From CBDCGJ01 sp965238305 (GTDB taxonomy: Bacteria > Pseudomonadota > Alphaproteobacteria > GCA-2731375): DNA of 64,000 nt. Location of the stretch: the NCBI GenBank assembly GCA_965238305.1, contig CBDEHK010000001.1:4526001-4590000 (forward strand). The letters are read 5' to 3'. Below are positions 1 through 8,416 of the stretch, in pieces. Position 1 is the stretch's first letter, and every line of letters starts with the position of its first letter. The notes under the pieces are model-generated. The model made no database searches, was not told where the DNA came from, and saw only the letters and a list, made by a program, of their open reading frames with translations. A program made the translations under genes and the position numbers.

Positions 1-17
1 CACGCACGAGACGGTCG

Positions 18-1538
18 ATGAATGACGTGGAAAACCACATCCCGGACAACCGGTTCGCCAGGGCCAAAATCGAAAAAATGAATAGTCATATTGTCTCCGC
101 GCTGATGGGTGCCCTAGCCGGTGTCATCGTCACCTATCTGGTCCTCCAACCGAATGAGGATACGACGACTAAGAACAGCGCACTCAGCCAAGCAGAAGCC
201 GCAGTCACCGCGACACAATCAACATCGCCGGCCGTCGAAAACCAAAAAAATGCCCCTGCGACTTTGCCGGCTGCGCCAACAGCGGTCGCCAAACTTATCA
301 CCGAGAGCAGCGAAACTCCGGCCACGAAGGCGGCGCCGAAACTCGATGCAAGCGCACCCGAACCGCCGGAACGCGTCACCCGAGAAGTGGAGATCAAACG
401 CGGCGACACCTTGATGGATGTGTTAGTCAAGGCTGGCGCCAATCGCCAGGACGCTCATGCAGCGATCACTGCCTTGACAAAAGTATTCGATCCCCGACGA
501 CTGCGGCCCGGTCACAAGTTGGATCTGGTTTTTGAAAAGCGGACGGCGGACGGCGGCAAAGACGACAAGGGCATTACCCGGGAAACGGCGCGTCTGGTCG
601 ATCTGTCATTTGATGAAAGTGTCGAGCGCCGGGTCCTGGCGAGTTTGGGCCCGGACGGTTTTCAAAGTTTTGAGATCAAACATCCGCTAACGACGCGATT
701 GCGCCGGGCTGACATCGTCATCGAAGATAGTCTTTATCTGGCCGCCGAACGGGCCGATCTGCCACCGGGAGTGATCATCGATCTGATCCATCTTTATAGC
801 TTCGACGTCGACTTCCAACGGGATATCCAACCCGGAAATCGTTTCGAAGTGTTTTATGAAACTTTCCACACGGCCACCGGTGCGTTTGCTTATAGCGGCG
901 AAATAATGTTTGCAGCGCTGCATACGGGTGGCACCATATTGCCGCTATACCGCTTTGAAATGAGCGATGGCGAGATCGACTATTTTAACGAGAAAGGCGA
1001 AAGTGTTCGCAAGGCCCTGATGAAAACGCCGATCGATGGAGCCCGACTGTCGTCCAGGTTCGGGCGTCGACGGCATCCGATCTTGGGTTATACAAAAATG
1101 CATAAAGGCATCGACTTCGCGGCCCCCAAAGGCACTCCGATCATGGCGGCCGGTTCCGGCACCTTGAAATTCGTCGGGCGCAAGGGGGGCTATGGCAAAT
1201 ATGTCCGCATCCGCCATAATAGTGAATACAGCACCGCCTACGCCCACATGTCCGGATTTCGCCGCGGCATCAAATCCGGCAAACGGGTCAAACAAGGGCA
1301 GATTATCGGCTATGTCGGCAGCACCGGCCGCTCCACCGGGCCGCATCTGCATTATGAAATCTTGCGCCAAGGCCGGCAGATCAATCCGCTAGGACTGAAA
1401 CTACCAACCGGCAAAAAACTAAAGGGCAAGGAAATCGCGCGTTTCAAAAACGTCCGCGATCAGATCGTCAACGATTATGCCGCAACCCCGGCCCCATCGG
1501 TCACGGCCGAAGGCAGCGCTGCGCCGCCATCAGACTAA
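18..1538 (+). CDS. M23 family metallopeptidase, membrane-anchored
   Basis: A predicted peptidoglycan endopeptidase, likely acting in the periplasm. A single hydrophobic segment lies near residues 25-44 (MGALAGVIVTYLVL), followed by a long Ala/Pro/Thr-rich linker and an OapA/LysM-like region from about residue 122 (VEIKRGDTLMDVLVKAGA). The C-terminal M23 domain has the zinc set MHKGIDF (near residue 360), YAHM and HLHYE (near residue 441), so it looks catalytically intact. The first ATG is 18 bases into the window with only a weak GAGACGG before it; an in-frame ATG at 78 directly precedes the hydrophobic segment, so the start is uncertain. It is transcribed toward the decarboxylase on the other strand. 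The exact cross-link cleaved cannot be read from the sequence. Confidence 0.9.
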   Translation: MNDVENHIPDNRFARAKIEKMNSHIVSALMGALAGVIVTYLVLQPNEDTTTKNSALSQAEAAVTATQSTSPAVENQKNAPATLPAAPTAVAKLITESSETPATKAAPKLDASAPEPPERVTREVEIKRGDTLMDVLVKAGANRQDAHAAITALTKVFDPRRLRPGHKLDLVFEKRTADGGKDDKGITRETARLVDLSFDESVERRVLASLGPDGFQSFEIKHPLTTRLRRADIVIEDSLYLAAERADLPPGVIIDLIHLYSFDVDFQRDIQPGNRFEVFYETFHTATGAFAYSGEIMFAALHTGGTILPLYRFEMSDGEIDYFNEKGESVRKALMKTPIDGARLSSRFGRRRHPILGYTKMHKGIDFAAPKGTPIMAAGSGTLKFVGRKGGYGKYVRIRHNSEYSTAYAHMSGFRRGIKSGKRVKQGQIIGYVGSTGRSTGPHLHYEILRQGRQINPLGLKLPTGKKLKGKEIARFKNVRDQIVNDYAATPAPSVTAEGSAAPPSD

Positions 1539-1608
1539 AGCATGTTTGCAAATTACCGAGCCACGAGGGGGAACGGGCTGGTGATGACGTCTGTTTCCTG
1601 AACACATC

Positions 1609-3024
1609 CTATAATGCCCGTGCTCTATCTCGGACCAATGCCCAGGCGGCGGTGACATGGCGTTCGGCTGTTGTCCGCTGACCGATACTCCAACGAATAG
1701 AATAAACGCCGCGAACTAAATTCTGCGTGAAATAGGCCTGACCGCTATCGTTGAGGACATGCAGCAATTGCTCGTTCAGCCGCTGCAGCTGCGCTTCGTC
1801 ATCGACCCCGGTGGGGCGATAGCGGAAGTTGAGGAGGGCAAAACTACGCGGTGCGATCATCTCAAAATCGTCTTCCGACTGGACCCAGCTTTCCAGCAAC
1901 CCCGCCAGGCGAAGATGTTCCCGCAGCATGGATTGCAATCCCTCGACGCCATAACTGCGAATGACCAGCCAGAGCCGGAGGGCGCGGAAGCGGCGGCCCA
2001 ATTGAATACCCCAGTTGCTGTAATCAATAACGTCCGTCCCTTCCTTCGACTTCAGATAGGCCGGCACCAAAGAAAAAGTCTGCTCGAAACTGATCGCATC
2101 TTTGACGAACAAGGCCGAACATTCGAGACCGGACAGGAGCAGCTTATGCGGGTTGAAAACAAAGCTATCGGCTTGTTCGATGCCGTCGATCATAGTGCGC
2201 TGATCTTCCAACAATAAATAACTTCCGGCCCAGGCGGCATCGACATGCAGGAAGATATTTTCCGCTTCGCAGAGATCGCCAATTGCCGGCAGAGGATCGA
2301 CCCCGCCAACCCCGGTGCTGCCCAAACAAGCGACGACGCATGCCGGCATAAGTCCGGCCTGGCGATCTTCTGTTATCGCCTGGGCCAGCAGATCGACCCG
2401 CATGGCGTAGTTTTCATCGGATGGGATCAAGCGCACATTGTCGGAGCCAAAACCAGCGACCCGGGCGCCTTTTTCGACCGACGAATGGGCTTCTGCGGAA
2501 CAATAGATCGTATAGACCGGCTGCGGCGACAAGCCGGTTTGGTTGATCGCCATGCCGCTCGCCCGTTCGCGCGCATTGAGCAGCGCACAAAGGGTCGCAC
2601 TCGAAGCCGAATCCTGGATGCAGCCGGCATAACCTGCCGGCATGCCGATCATCTGACCGAGCCAATTCATCATCTGGGTTTCAAGTTCTGTCGCTGCTGG
2701 CGAGGTTTGCCAGAGCATGCATTGGGCCCCGATGGTTGCCGCCAGCATTTCACCCAAAACCGCTTCCGGACTATTGTTGCCTGGGAAATAGGCGAAAAAA
2801 TTCGGATGCTGCCAATGGGTCATACCGGGCAGGATAACGGTTTTGAAATCAGAAAAAATATCCGCCATATCTTCACCGACGCGCGGCGGCTTAGGCGCAA
2901 GCTGGCGCGCGATATCGCCTGGTTGCACTTGTGCGCGTACCGGTAGATCCTCGACTTCATCCATGAAGTCAGCCATCCAGTCGACCATGTGGTGCGCGTG
3001 GCGGCGGAATTCTTCACTATCCAT
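1609..3024 (-). CDS. PLP-dependent group II amino-acid decarboxylase (aromatic-L-amino-acid decarboxylase family)
   Basis: A 471-aa protein of usual family length. The pyridoxal-binding signature is clear: FLHVDAAWAG (cofactor aspartate) followed by FNPHKLLLSG near residue 290, where the lysine forms the Schiff base. The Trp normally seen after NPHK is replaced by Leu. By family it should decarboxylate an aromatic amino acid (Tyr, Trp or Phe), but substrate cannot be fixed from the sequence. GAGGGG lies about 11 nt before the ATG. It starts 19 nt after the stop of an unknown membrane protein on the same strand, which suggests an operon. No tyrosine or tryptophan catabolic gene is adjacent. 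Confidence 0.9.
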   Translation of the reverse strand: MDSEEFRRHAHHMVDWMADFMDEVEDLPVRAQVQPGDIARQLAPKPPRVGEDMADIFSDFKTVILPGMTHWQHPNFFAYFPGNNSPEAVLGEMLAATIGAQCMLWQTSPAATELETQMMNWLGQMIGMPAGYAGCIQDSASSATLCALLNARERASGMAINQTGLSPQPVYTIYCSAEAHSSVEKGARVAGFGSDNVRLIPSDENYAMRVDLLAQAITEDRQAGLMPACVVACLGSTGVGGVDPLPAIGDLCEAENIFLHVDAAWAGSYLLLEDQRTMIDGIEQADSFVFNPHKLLLSGLECSALFVKDAISFEQTFSLVPAYLKSKEGTDVIDYSNWGIQLGRRFRALRLWLVIRSYGVEGLQSMLREHLRLAGLLESWVQSEDDFEMIAPRSFALLNFRYRPTGVDDEAQLQRLNEQLLHVLNDSGQAYFTQNLVRGVYSIRWSIGQRTTAERHVTAAWALVRDRARAL

Positions 3025-3043
3025 ATGGTAGACCCCTCATTGT

Positions 3044-3673
3044 TCAGGACATGATCATCAAGCGGGCCGCCAAAAATATCAAGACCAGGGCGGCGGCTTG
3101 GATGACATGATAAAGTGCGTTGTGATCAAAATATTTTTCATGCAAGGCGATGCGGCGGGCCTGTATTACGGCCGCCAGTATTGTTCCGATCAAGCCCACC
3201 GTGCCCAGGATTGCGGCGGTGCTGCCGGTTCGAAACGACAGAATAATGAAAGCTACGAGGGAAAATAGCACGGCCGGCATATAATGGATAATTGCGACAA
3301 GAAATCCGCGAGAGCGCATTACCACGAACCAACAATAGGCCGCTAAAAGAATTGCAGCGGCGGTCATTATCCAATAAACGATCACGCTTTCGAACAACAA
3401 AGACGCCCCGATGGCCCAAGCAAAATAGGCCGCAACACCAATCGAAATCAACGTGCACGGCCACATCATCCGGTAACCCAGGGTGCTCTCGTCGGGGAAA
3501 AATCCATGCACGGTGCCGCCGCAAAATGCCGCCGACGCCAGCGCCACAAAAAGGCCGACAAAAGATATCTGCAGCACCGATGGCACATCACCATATCCGG
3601 ACAGCAGCCAGGCAAACAGCAGGCATTCCAGGGTGAGCAGATAATCCGTTAGGGTAACACTAGGTTCTTTCAC
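3044..3673 (-). CDS. uncharacterised polytopic membrane protein
   Basis: About 209 residues, almost entirely hydrophobic, with roughly seven membrane-spanning stretches beginning with TLTDYLLTLECLLFAWLL. I do not recognise an enzyme motif; conserved-looking polar positions are few, such as the TDY near the start and His residues near the C-terminus. The open frame extends to a TTG at 3703, but a GTG at 3673 has GGGAG six nt upstream and gives a natural N-terminus (MKEPSVTLTDY), so I chose it. The stop lies 19 nt before the decarboxylase start, so the two are probably co-transcribed. A role in amine or amino-acid handling is only a guess from this linkage. Confidence 0.7.
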   Translation of the reverse strand: MKEPSVTLTDYLLTLECLLFAWLLSGYGDVPSVLQISFVGLFVALASAAFCGGTVHGFFPDESTLGYRMMWPCTLISIGVAAYFAWAIGASLLFESVIVYWIMTAAAILLAAYCWFVVMRSRGFLVAIIHYMPAVLFSLVAFIILSFRTGSTAAILGTVGLIGTILAAVIQARRIALHEKYFDHNALYHVIQAAALVLIFLAARLMIMS

Positions 3674-3767
3674 GCCCACTCCCATTGCAACAAGCCGGGA
3701 CAAACTGGCTGCCTCGCCGTTCCATAATTTCGTCCCCGCTAAACTGGAAGCGGTTGTTCGTAATTTC

Positions 3768-6359
3768 TTAAGCCGCTTTGACCAGGCGGTCGTTGATCAT
3801 CAGGCCGAGGTCGGTGGCGCTGACTTTGATGGCGTCGCCGTCGCCGATGCTGCCGTCGAGGATTTGCGTCGCCAACGGATTCTGCAGCTGCCGCTGGATC
3901 ACCCGTTTCAATGGCCGGGCCCCATAGACCGGGTCATAACCGGCATTGGCGAGCCAGGACATGGCGCTGTCGTCGAGATCCAAGTCGATGTGCCGATCCG
4001 CCAACAGTTTGCGCAGATATTGCAGCTGAATTCTGACGATGCCATCCATATGTTCGCGATCGAGGCGGTGAAACAAAATAATCTCGTCCAGCCGGTTGAG
4101 GAATTCCGGGCGGAAATGCGCCCGCACCATCCCCATGACGTCTTCGTGGGCGACATCGGAATCGGCGCCGTCCGGTAAATTGGCCAGGAATTCCGAACCG
4201 AGGTTCGACGTCAGCACAATGATGGTGTTGGAGAAGTCCACAGTCCGTCCCTGCCCATCCGTCATCCGGCCATCGTCGAGAACCTGTAGCAAAACATTGA
4301 AGACATCGTGATGGGCTTTTTCCACCTCATCAAACAAAATGACCTGATAAGGCCGCCGGCGTACGGCTTCCGTCAAGACGCCCCCTTCGTCATATCCGAC
4401 ATAACCAGGTGGCGCCCCGATCAGGCGGGAAACCGCATGTTTCTCCATAAACTCGGACATATCGATCCGCACCATCGCGGCATCATCGTCAAACAAAAAT
4501 TCCGCCAAGGCTTTGCAAAGTTCGGTCTTGCCGACGCCGGTCGGGCCGAGGAACAGGAAAGAGCCGATCGGTCGGGTTGGGTCCTGTAAGCCAGCGCGGG
4601 CCCGGCGCACCGCATCGGAGACCGCTTGCAAAGCTTCCCCCTGCCCGATCACCCGATGGCCCAGGCGAATTTCCATTTCCAGCAATTTTTCCCGCTCGCC
4701 GGCCAGCATCTTGTCGACGGGAATGCCGGTCCAGCGGGAAACCACATTGGCGATGTCTTCATCATTGACGACTTCCCGCACCATCGAGGCGGCGCAGCCA
4801 CCTTCGGCGGTTTCCAATTGCTGTTGCAAATCGGGAATGACACCATAAGTCAGCTCGCTGGCCCGCGCCAAGTCACCGCTTCGTTGTGCGTGCTCGGCCT
4901 CCAGGCGGGCATGATCGAGTTGTTCTTTTAACTCCTGCGCGGATGACAATTTATCCTTGTCCGCCTGCCAGGCACCGGTGAGGTCACCTGAAGTTGCTTC
5001 CAACTCCTCCAGTTCACCTTGCAATTTTTCAAGGCGGTCGCGGGAGGCCTTGTCGTCTTCTTTCTTCAAAGCCTCGCGTTCGATTTTCAGCTGGATGATA
5101 CGGCGGTCCAGTTCGTCAATTTCTTCCGGTTTGGTGCCGATCTCCATCCGAATGCGGCTCGCCGCCTCGTCAACCAGATCAATCGCCTTGTCCGGCAAAA
5201 ACCGATCGGTGATATAACGATTGGAGAGGGTCGCAGCGGAGACCAACGCACCGTCGGATATCCGTACGCCATGATGCAGTTCGTATTTTTCCTTCAAACC
5301 GCGCAGGATCGAAATGGTATCTTCAACCGTCGGCTCCTCAATCACGACCGGTTGGAAGCGCCGCGCCAAGGCCGCGTCCTTTTCGATATGTTTACGATAT
5401 TCGTCTAATGTCGTCGCGCCGACGCAATGCAGTTCACCGCGTGACAAGGCCGGTTTCAAAAGGTTGGACGCATCCATCGATCCTTCCGCCGCACCGGCAC
5501 CGACCAGGGTGTGCAATTCGTCGATGAACAAAACCACTTCACCGCTGGCATCCTGGACTTCCGCCAGCACCGCTTTCAAACGCTCTTCAAATTCACCGCG
5601 AAATTTCGCCCCTGCGACTAAAGCGCCGAGGTCAAGCGACATCAGCCGTTTGTTCAATAAGTTTTCGGGCACGTCGCCATTGACGATACGATTGGCTAAG
5701 CCTTCGACGATCGCGGTTTTACCGACGCCCGGTTCGCCAATCAGAACCGGATTGTTTTTAGTGCGGCGGGACAACACTTGGATGGTGCGGCGAATTTCCT
5801 CGTCGCGACCGATCACCGGATCAAGTTTACCGGCCCGCGCTTCTTCAGTCAGATCACGGGCATATTTGTTGAGTGCGTCATAGCTGTTTTCTGCCGTCGC
5901 ACTATCGGCTTTGCGGCCCTGGCGCAAATCGTTGATCGCACCGTTCAATGCTTGCGCCGTAACCCCGGCATCTTGCAGGATACTTGCGGCCTGGATGCCG
6001 GTCGCCAAAGTCAGCGCCAGCAGCAGTCTTTCCGCGGTGACAAAACTGTCGCCAGCTTTTTCCGCTATTTCTTCTGCCTGCTGAAATAGCCGGGCGGTTT
6101 CCGGTGCCAGATGCAGTTGCCCGGCACCACTGCCGCCTACTTTCGGCAATTTATCGAGCGCCTGGCCAACCGCCAACAGAGCTTTCTGCGGCTCGCCGCC
6201 AGAGGCTTTGATCAGACCGGCAGCCATGCCTTCTTTATCGTCAAGCAACGCTTTCAGAATATGTTCGGGGATGAATTGTTGATGACCTTCACGCTGGGCG
6301 ATCATCTGCGCCGCTTGGATAAAACCGCGCGAACGTTCAGTATAGTTTTCGAATTGCAT
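3768..6359 (-). CDS. clpB: ATP-dependent chaperone ClpB
   Basis: 863 aa from ATG 6359. ClpB is the hexameric AAA+ disaggregase that works with DnaK to recover heat-aggregated proteins in the cytoplasm. Order of domains: Clp N-domain, NBD1 with Walker A GEPGVGKTA, a Glu/Lys-rich coiled middle domain (about residues 395-520) that separates ClpB from ClpA, NBD2 with Walker A GPTGVGKTE and Walker B VILFDEVEKA, and a D2-small domain. The open frame continues 16 codons upstream, but homologues start at MQFENYTERSRGF and GAGGGT sits just before that ATG. A candidate RpoH promoter lies about 34 nt upstream. Confidence 0.98.
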   Translation of the reverse strand: MQFENYTERSRGFIQAAQMIAQREGHQQFIPEHILKALLDDKEGMAAGLIKASGGEPQKALLAVGQALDKLPKVGGSGAGQLHLAPETARLFQQAEEIAEKAGDSFVTAERLLLALTLATGIQAASILQDAGVTAQALNGAINDLRQGRKADSATAENSYDALNKYARDLTEEARAGKLDPVIGRDEEIRRTIQVLSRRTKNNPVLIGEPGVGKTAIVEGLANRIVNGDVPENLLNKRLMSLDLGALVAGAKFRGEFEERLKAVLAEVQDASGEVVLFIDELHTLVGAGAAEGSMDASNLLKPALSRGELHCVGATTLDEYRKHIEKDAALARRFQPVVIEEPTVEDTISILRGLKEKYELHHGVRISDGALVSAATLSNRYITDRFLPDKAIDLVDEAASRIRMEIGTKPEEIDELDRRIIQLKIEREALKKEDDKASRDRLEKLQGELEELEATSGDLTGAWQADKDKLSSAQELKEQLDHARLEAEHAQRSGDLARASELTYGVIPDLQQQLETAEGGCAASMVREVVNDEDIANVVSRWTGIPVDKMLAGEREKLLEMEIRLGHRVIGQGEALQAVSDAVRRARAGLQDPTRPIGSFLFLGPTGVGKTELCKALAEFLFDDDAAMVRIDMSEFMEKHAVSRLIGAPPGYVGYDEGGVLTEAVRRRPYQVILFDEVEKAHHDVFNVLLQVLDDGRMTDGQGRTVDFSNTIIVLTSNLGSEFLANLPDGADSDVAHEDVMGMVRAHFRPEFLNRLDEIILFHRLDREHMDGIVRIQLQYLRKLLADRHIDLDLDDSAMSWLANAGYDPVYGARPLKRVIQRQLQNPLATQILDGSIGDGDAIKVSATDLGLMINDRLVKAA

Positions 6360-6392
6360 GACACCCTCTTTCCGGCACACTTCGGGGCACCC

Positions 6393-6419
6393 CATAAGGC
6401 CTACCACAAACCGCCCAAG
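6393..6419 (-). promoter_or_regulatory. candidate RpoH (sigma-32) heat-shock promoter of clpB
   Basis: Read on the minus strand, CTTGGG is followed after a 17-nt gap (counted from CTTG) by CTTATG, close to the alphaproteobacterial heat-shock pattern CTTG-N17/18-CYTAT. The -10 element is 34 nt upstream of the clpB ATG, leaving a short leader with the GAGGGT ribosome site. Pattern match and position are seen; function is inferred from clpB being a standard RpoH target. Confidence 0.5.
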
Positions 6420-6502
6420 TCGTCATTTGACATGTCGTCACGGATTACACTAACCAGCACCCTTCAACGAAGCGATGCCATTTCTCAATAGTTCAATAGA
6501 TA

Positions 6503-6533
6503 GTATCAAAACGATACACAACAAGGCATAATA
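6503..6533 (+). promoter_or_regulatory. candidate promoter/operator of the small-protein-tmpAB operon
   Basis: An inverted repeat GTATC-aaaac-GATAC (6503-6517) is followed by CATAAT at 6528-6533, a good -10 hexamer 30 nt upstream of the first ATG (6563). No convincing TTGACA is present at the right spacing; the inverted repeat overlaps that place, as expected for a repressor or activator site. Assignment is tentative. Confidence 0.3.
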
Positions 6534-6562
6534 AAGCAGATTCGCATAGGAAGGGTGCCGCG

Positions 6563-6700
6563 ATGAAAATGGAAATGCATACCGTCAGTACCAGTTTTGG
6601 AATTGACAATCCGGAAGATTTTGTATTTTACGCCACGCTTTTGGTCGGCACTTTAACGGCAGTCGCCTTACTGCTTTATATAATTTTCAAAAAAAAATAG
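6563..6700 (+). CDS. 45-aa single-pass small membrane protein
   Basis: Short reading frame starting MKMEMHTVSTSFGIDNPEDF, then one hydrophobic helix (about residues 21-42) and a terminal KKK, the usual pattern of an N-out/C-in small membrane protein. AGGAAGGG eight nt before the ATG is a strong ribosome site. The stop codon overlaps the Shine-Dalgarno of the next gene (TAGGAGGGG), which implies co-translation with the tmpA-like dioxygenase. It has no recognised family; a role in uptake or in anchoring the pathway is speculation. Confidence 0.6.
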   Translation: MKMEMHTVSTSFGIDNPEDFVFYATLLVGTLTAVALLLYIIFKKK

Positions 6701-6709
6701 GAGGGGACG

Positions 6710-7858
6710 ATAAGCAATTCATCCCTGGATCATGTCGCTGTTGCAGGCGACCGGCTTTCGATCGAATTGACTTGGCAGGATGGCATCAAGCATCGCTATC
6801 ACAGCATCTGGCTTCGCGACAATTCACCCGACCCGACAACTAAATCGCCCGCCAATGGTCAACGCCTGATCACCTTGAATGATATTCCAAACGAAGTTTT
6901 GGTACGATCAGCAGAAGTTCATCCTTCAGGCTATGTCCGTGTTTGTTTTGAACCGGAAAACTTGACGGCTGAAATTGACGCAGCCTGGCTTCGCAAACAT
7001 GCCTATGACGATATTGGCGATCGACCAAGGGGATGGACAGACAAACGGATCGAACGGTGGGACAGTGGACTGGAAAGTCGAATTCCCAGTGTTTCTTTCG
7101 AGAAAGCCAAAACTGACGAAGTGGCACTCGCGTCCTGGTTGGCGGCAGTCCAACGATTTGGATTTGCCCATATGTCAGAGCTGCCGTGCGAAAGTGGGGC
7201 GCTTTGTCAGGTTGTCGATCTTTTTGGTTATGTCCGCGAAACCAATTATGGCCGCTGGTTCGAAGTACGTTCGGAGATCGAGCCGATAAATCTAGCGTAT
7301 ACCGGATTGGGATTACAGGCGCATACTGACAATCCTTACCGGGACCCGGTGCCGACATTGCAGTTACTCGCTTGTTTGGAGAATAGCGCCGATGGCGGTG
7401 AATCAATCGTTGTCGATGGCTTCAAAGCGATCGAAATTTTAAAACAGGAAGATGCAAGCGCCTTTACCCTGCTTTCCAGATATTGCGCACGGTTTGAATA
7501 TGCCGGTGAAGCTGGAGTGAATTTATCGGCGCGGCGCGCCATGATTGAATTGACGCCGGATGGGGAGCTTTCTGCCATCCGCTTCAACAACCGCTCCGCC
7601 GCCGCGATCACCGATGTCCCGTTCGATAAGATGCAGGATTATTATGATGCTTATCGCAAACTGGCGCAGGTTGTCGATCGCAAGGAACTCGCGGTTTCCT
7701 TCAAATTGGCGCCCGGTGAATTATTCATCGTCGATAATTTGCGGGTCATGCATTCGCGCAAGGCCTTCTCCGGTGCCGGTAGCCGCTGGCTGCAGGGTTG
7801 TTACGCCGATAAGGATGGCTTACTCTCTACATTGAAGTCAATGGAAGCACGATTATGA
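6710..7858 (+). CDS. tmpA: 2-oxoglutarate/Fe(II) dioxygenase, TmpA-like (gamma-butyrobetaine hydroxylase family)
   Basis: A TauD-fold hydroxylase. Iron ligands are HTD (H205, D207) and a distal His in MHSRKAF (H348), with the usual C-terminal Arg. The N-terminal domain has WLRDNSPDP, so the zinc-binding cysteines of classical butyrobetaine/trimethyllysine hydroxylases are absent. The next gene, overlapping by ATGA, is a PhnZ/TmpB-type HD oxygenase; that pairing defines the TmpA/TmpB route, where TmpA hydroxylates 2-(trimethylamino)ethylphosphonate at C1. Butyrobetaine hydroxylase is the alternative. The homologous N-terminus (SLDHVAVAGDRLSIEL) is in frame upstream of the first TTG (6767), and the only codon well placed after AGGAGGGG is ATA at 6710, so a non-standard start or a mutated ATG is likely. 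Confidence 0.75.
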   Translation: MSNSSLDHVAVAGDRLSIELTWQDGIKHRYHSIWLRDNSPDPTTKSPANGQRLITLNDIPNEVLVRSAEVHPSGYVRVCFEPENLTAEIDAAWLRKHAYDDIGDRPRGWTDKRIERWDSGLESRIPSVSFEKAKTDEVALASWLAAVQRFGFAHMSELPCESGALCQVVDLFGYVRETNYGRWFEVRSEIEPINLAYTGLGLQAHTDNPYRDPVPTLQLLACLENSADGGESIVVDGFKAIEILKQEDASAFTLLSRYCARFEYAGEAGVNLSARRAMIELTPDGELSAIRFNNRSAAAITDVPFDKMQDYYDAYRKLAQVVDRKELAVSFKLAPGELFIVDNLRVMHSRKAFSGAGSRWLQGCYADKDGLLSTLKSMEARL

Positions 7859-8412
7859 CTTTGAACAAATCCAACATCGTCGAATTCTTGATCGATATTT
7901 TTGAACGACGCGGGGCAGATTCGTATCTTGGCGAGGACGTCACGATGTCCGAACATATGCTGCAATGTGCCGAACGTGCAGCGGCGGAACAGGCTGATGA
8001 AGACCTGATCGCGGCCGCGCTTTTACATGACATCGGTCATTACACGAACGAATTTCCAGACGACGCGTTAGCGCAAGGAATTAACAATCACCACGATAGT
8101 GCCGGCGGCGTCATCTTGGCCAAATTTTTTCCTGATCGGGTAAGTGAATGTGTGCGTTTGCACGTCGCGGCAAAGCGCTTCCTTTGTGCCCAGGAAGCAG
8201 ATTATTTTGCCAAACTGTCCGATGCTTCGGTACATACCTTAAATCTTCAGGGCGGGCCGATGGCGGCTGAAGAGGTCGCTCAATTCATGGCCTCGCCTTA
8301 TTGGCAGGATGCCGTTCGCATTCGCCGCTGGGATGAAGCTGGTAAAGTCGCCGGTGTGGCGACCCGAAATATCCGCGAATTTGCACCAATGTTGGAAAAT
8401 CTTGTCGCCTGA
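7855..8412 (+). CDS. tmpB: HD-domain mixed-valent diiron oxygenase, TmpB/PhnZ-like
   Basis: 185 aa. The residues that bind the diiron centre in PhnZ are present at matching positions: Y24 and E27 (SYLGED), H34, the H58-D59 pair (LLHDIGH), H80, H103 and D160. This family cleaves the C-P bond of 1-hydroxyalkylphosphonates; TmpB acts on 1-hydroxy-2-(trimethylamino)ethylphosphonate to give glycine betaine and phosphate. The ATG overlaps the tmpA-like stop (ATGA), which implies coupling. Residue pattern and pairing are seen; the choice of the trimethylated substrate rather than 2-aminoethylphosphonate is inferred from the partner. It converges with fba, with a four-base gap. Confidence 0.82.
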   Translation: MTLNKSNIVEFLIDIFERRGADSYLGEDVTMSEHMLQCAERAAAEQADEDLIAAALLHDIGHYTNEFPDDALAQGINNHHDSAGGVILAKFFPDRVSECVRLHVAAKRFLCAQEADYFAKLSDASVHTLNLQGGPMAAEEVAQFMASPYWQDAVRIRRWDEAGKVAGVATRNIREFAPMLENLVA

Positions 8413-8416
8413 ATCC

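Noticed and set aside
2245..2946. 233-codon plus-strand frame opposite the PLP decarboxylase
   Set aside because: Antisense shadow of the decarboxylase; composition mirrors that gene and no ribosome site precedes it.
6767..7858. TTG 6767 as the start of the tmpA-like gene
   Set aside because: It would remove about 19 residues that read as the normal family N-terminus and has no Shine-Dalgarno at the right distance.
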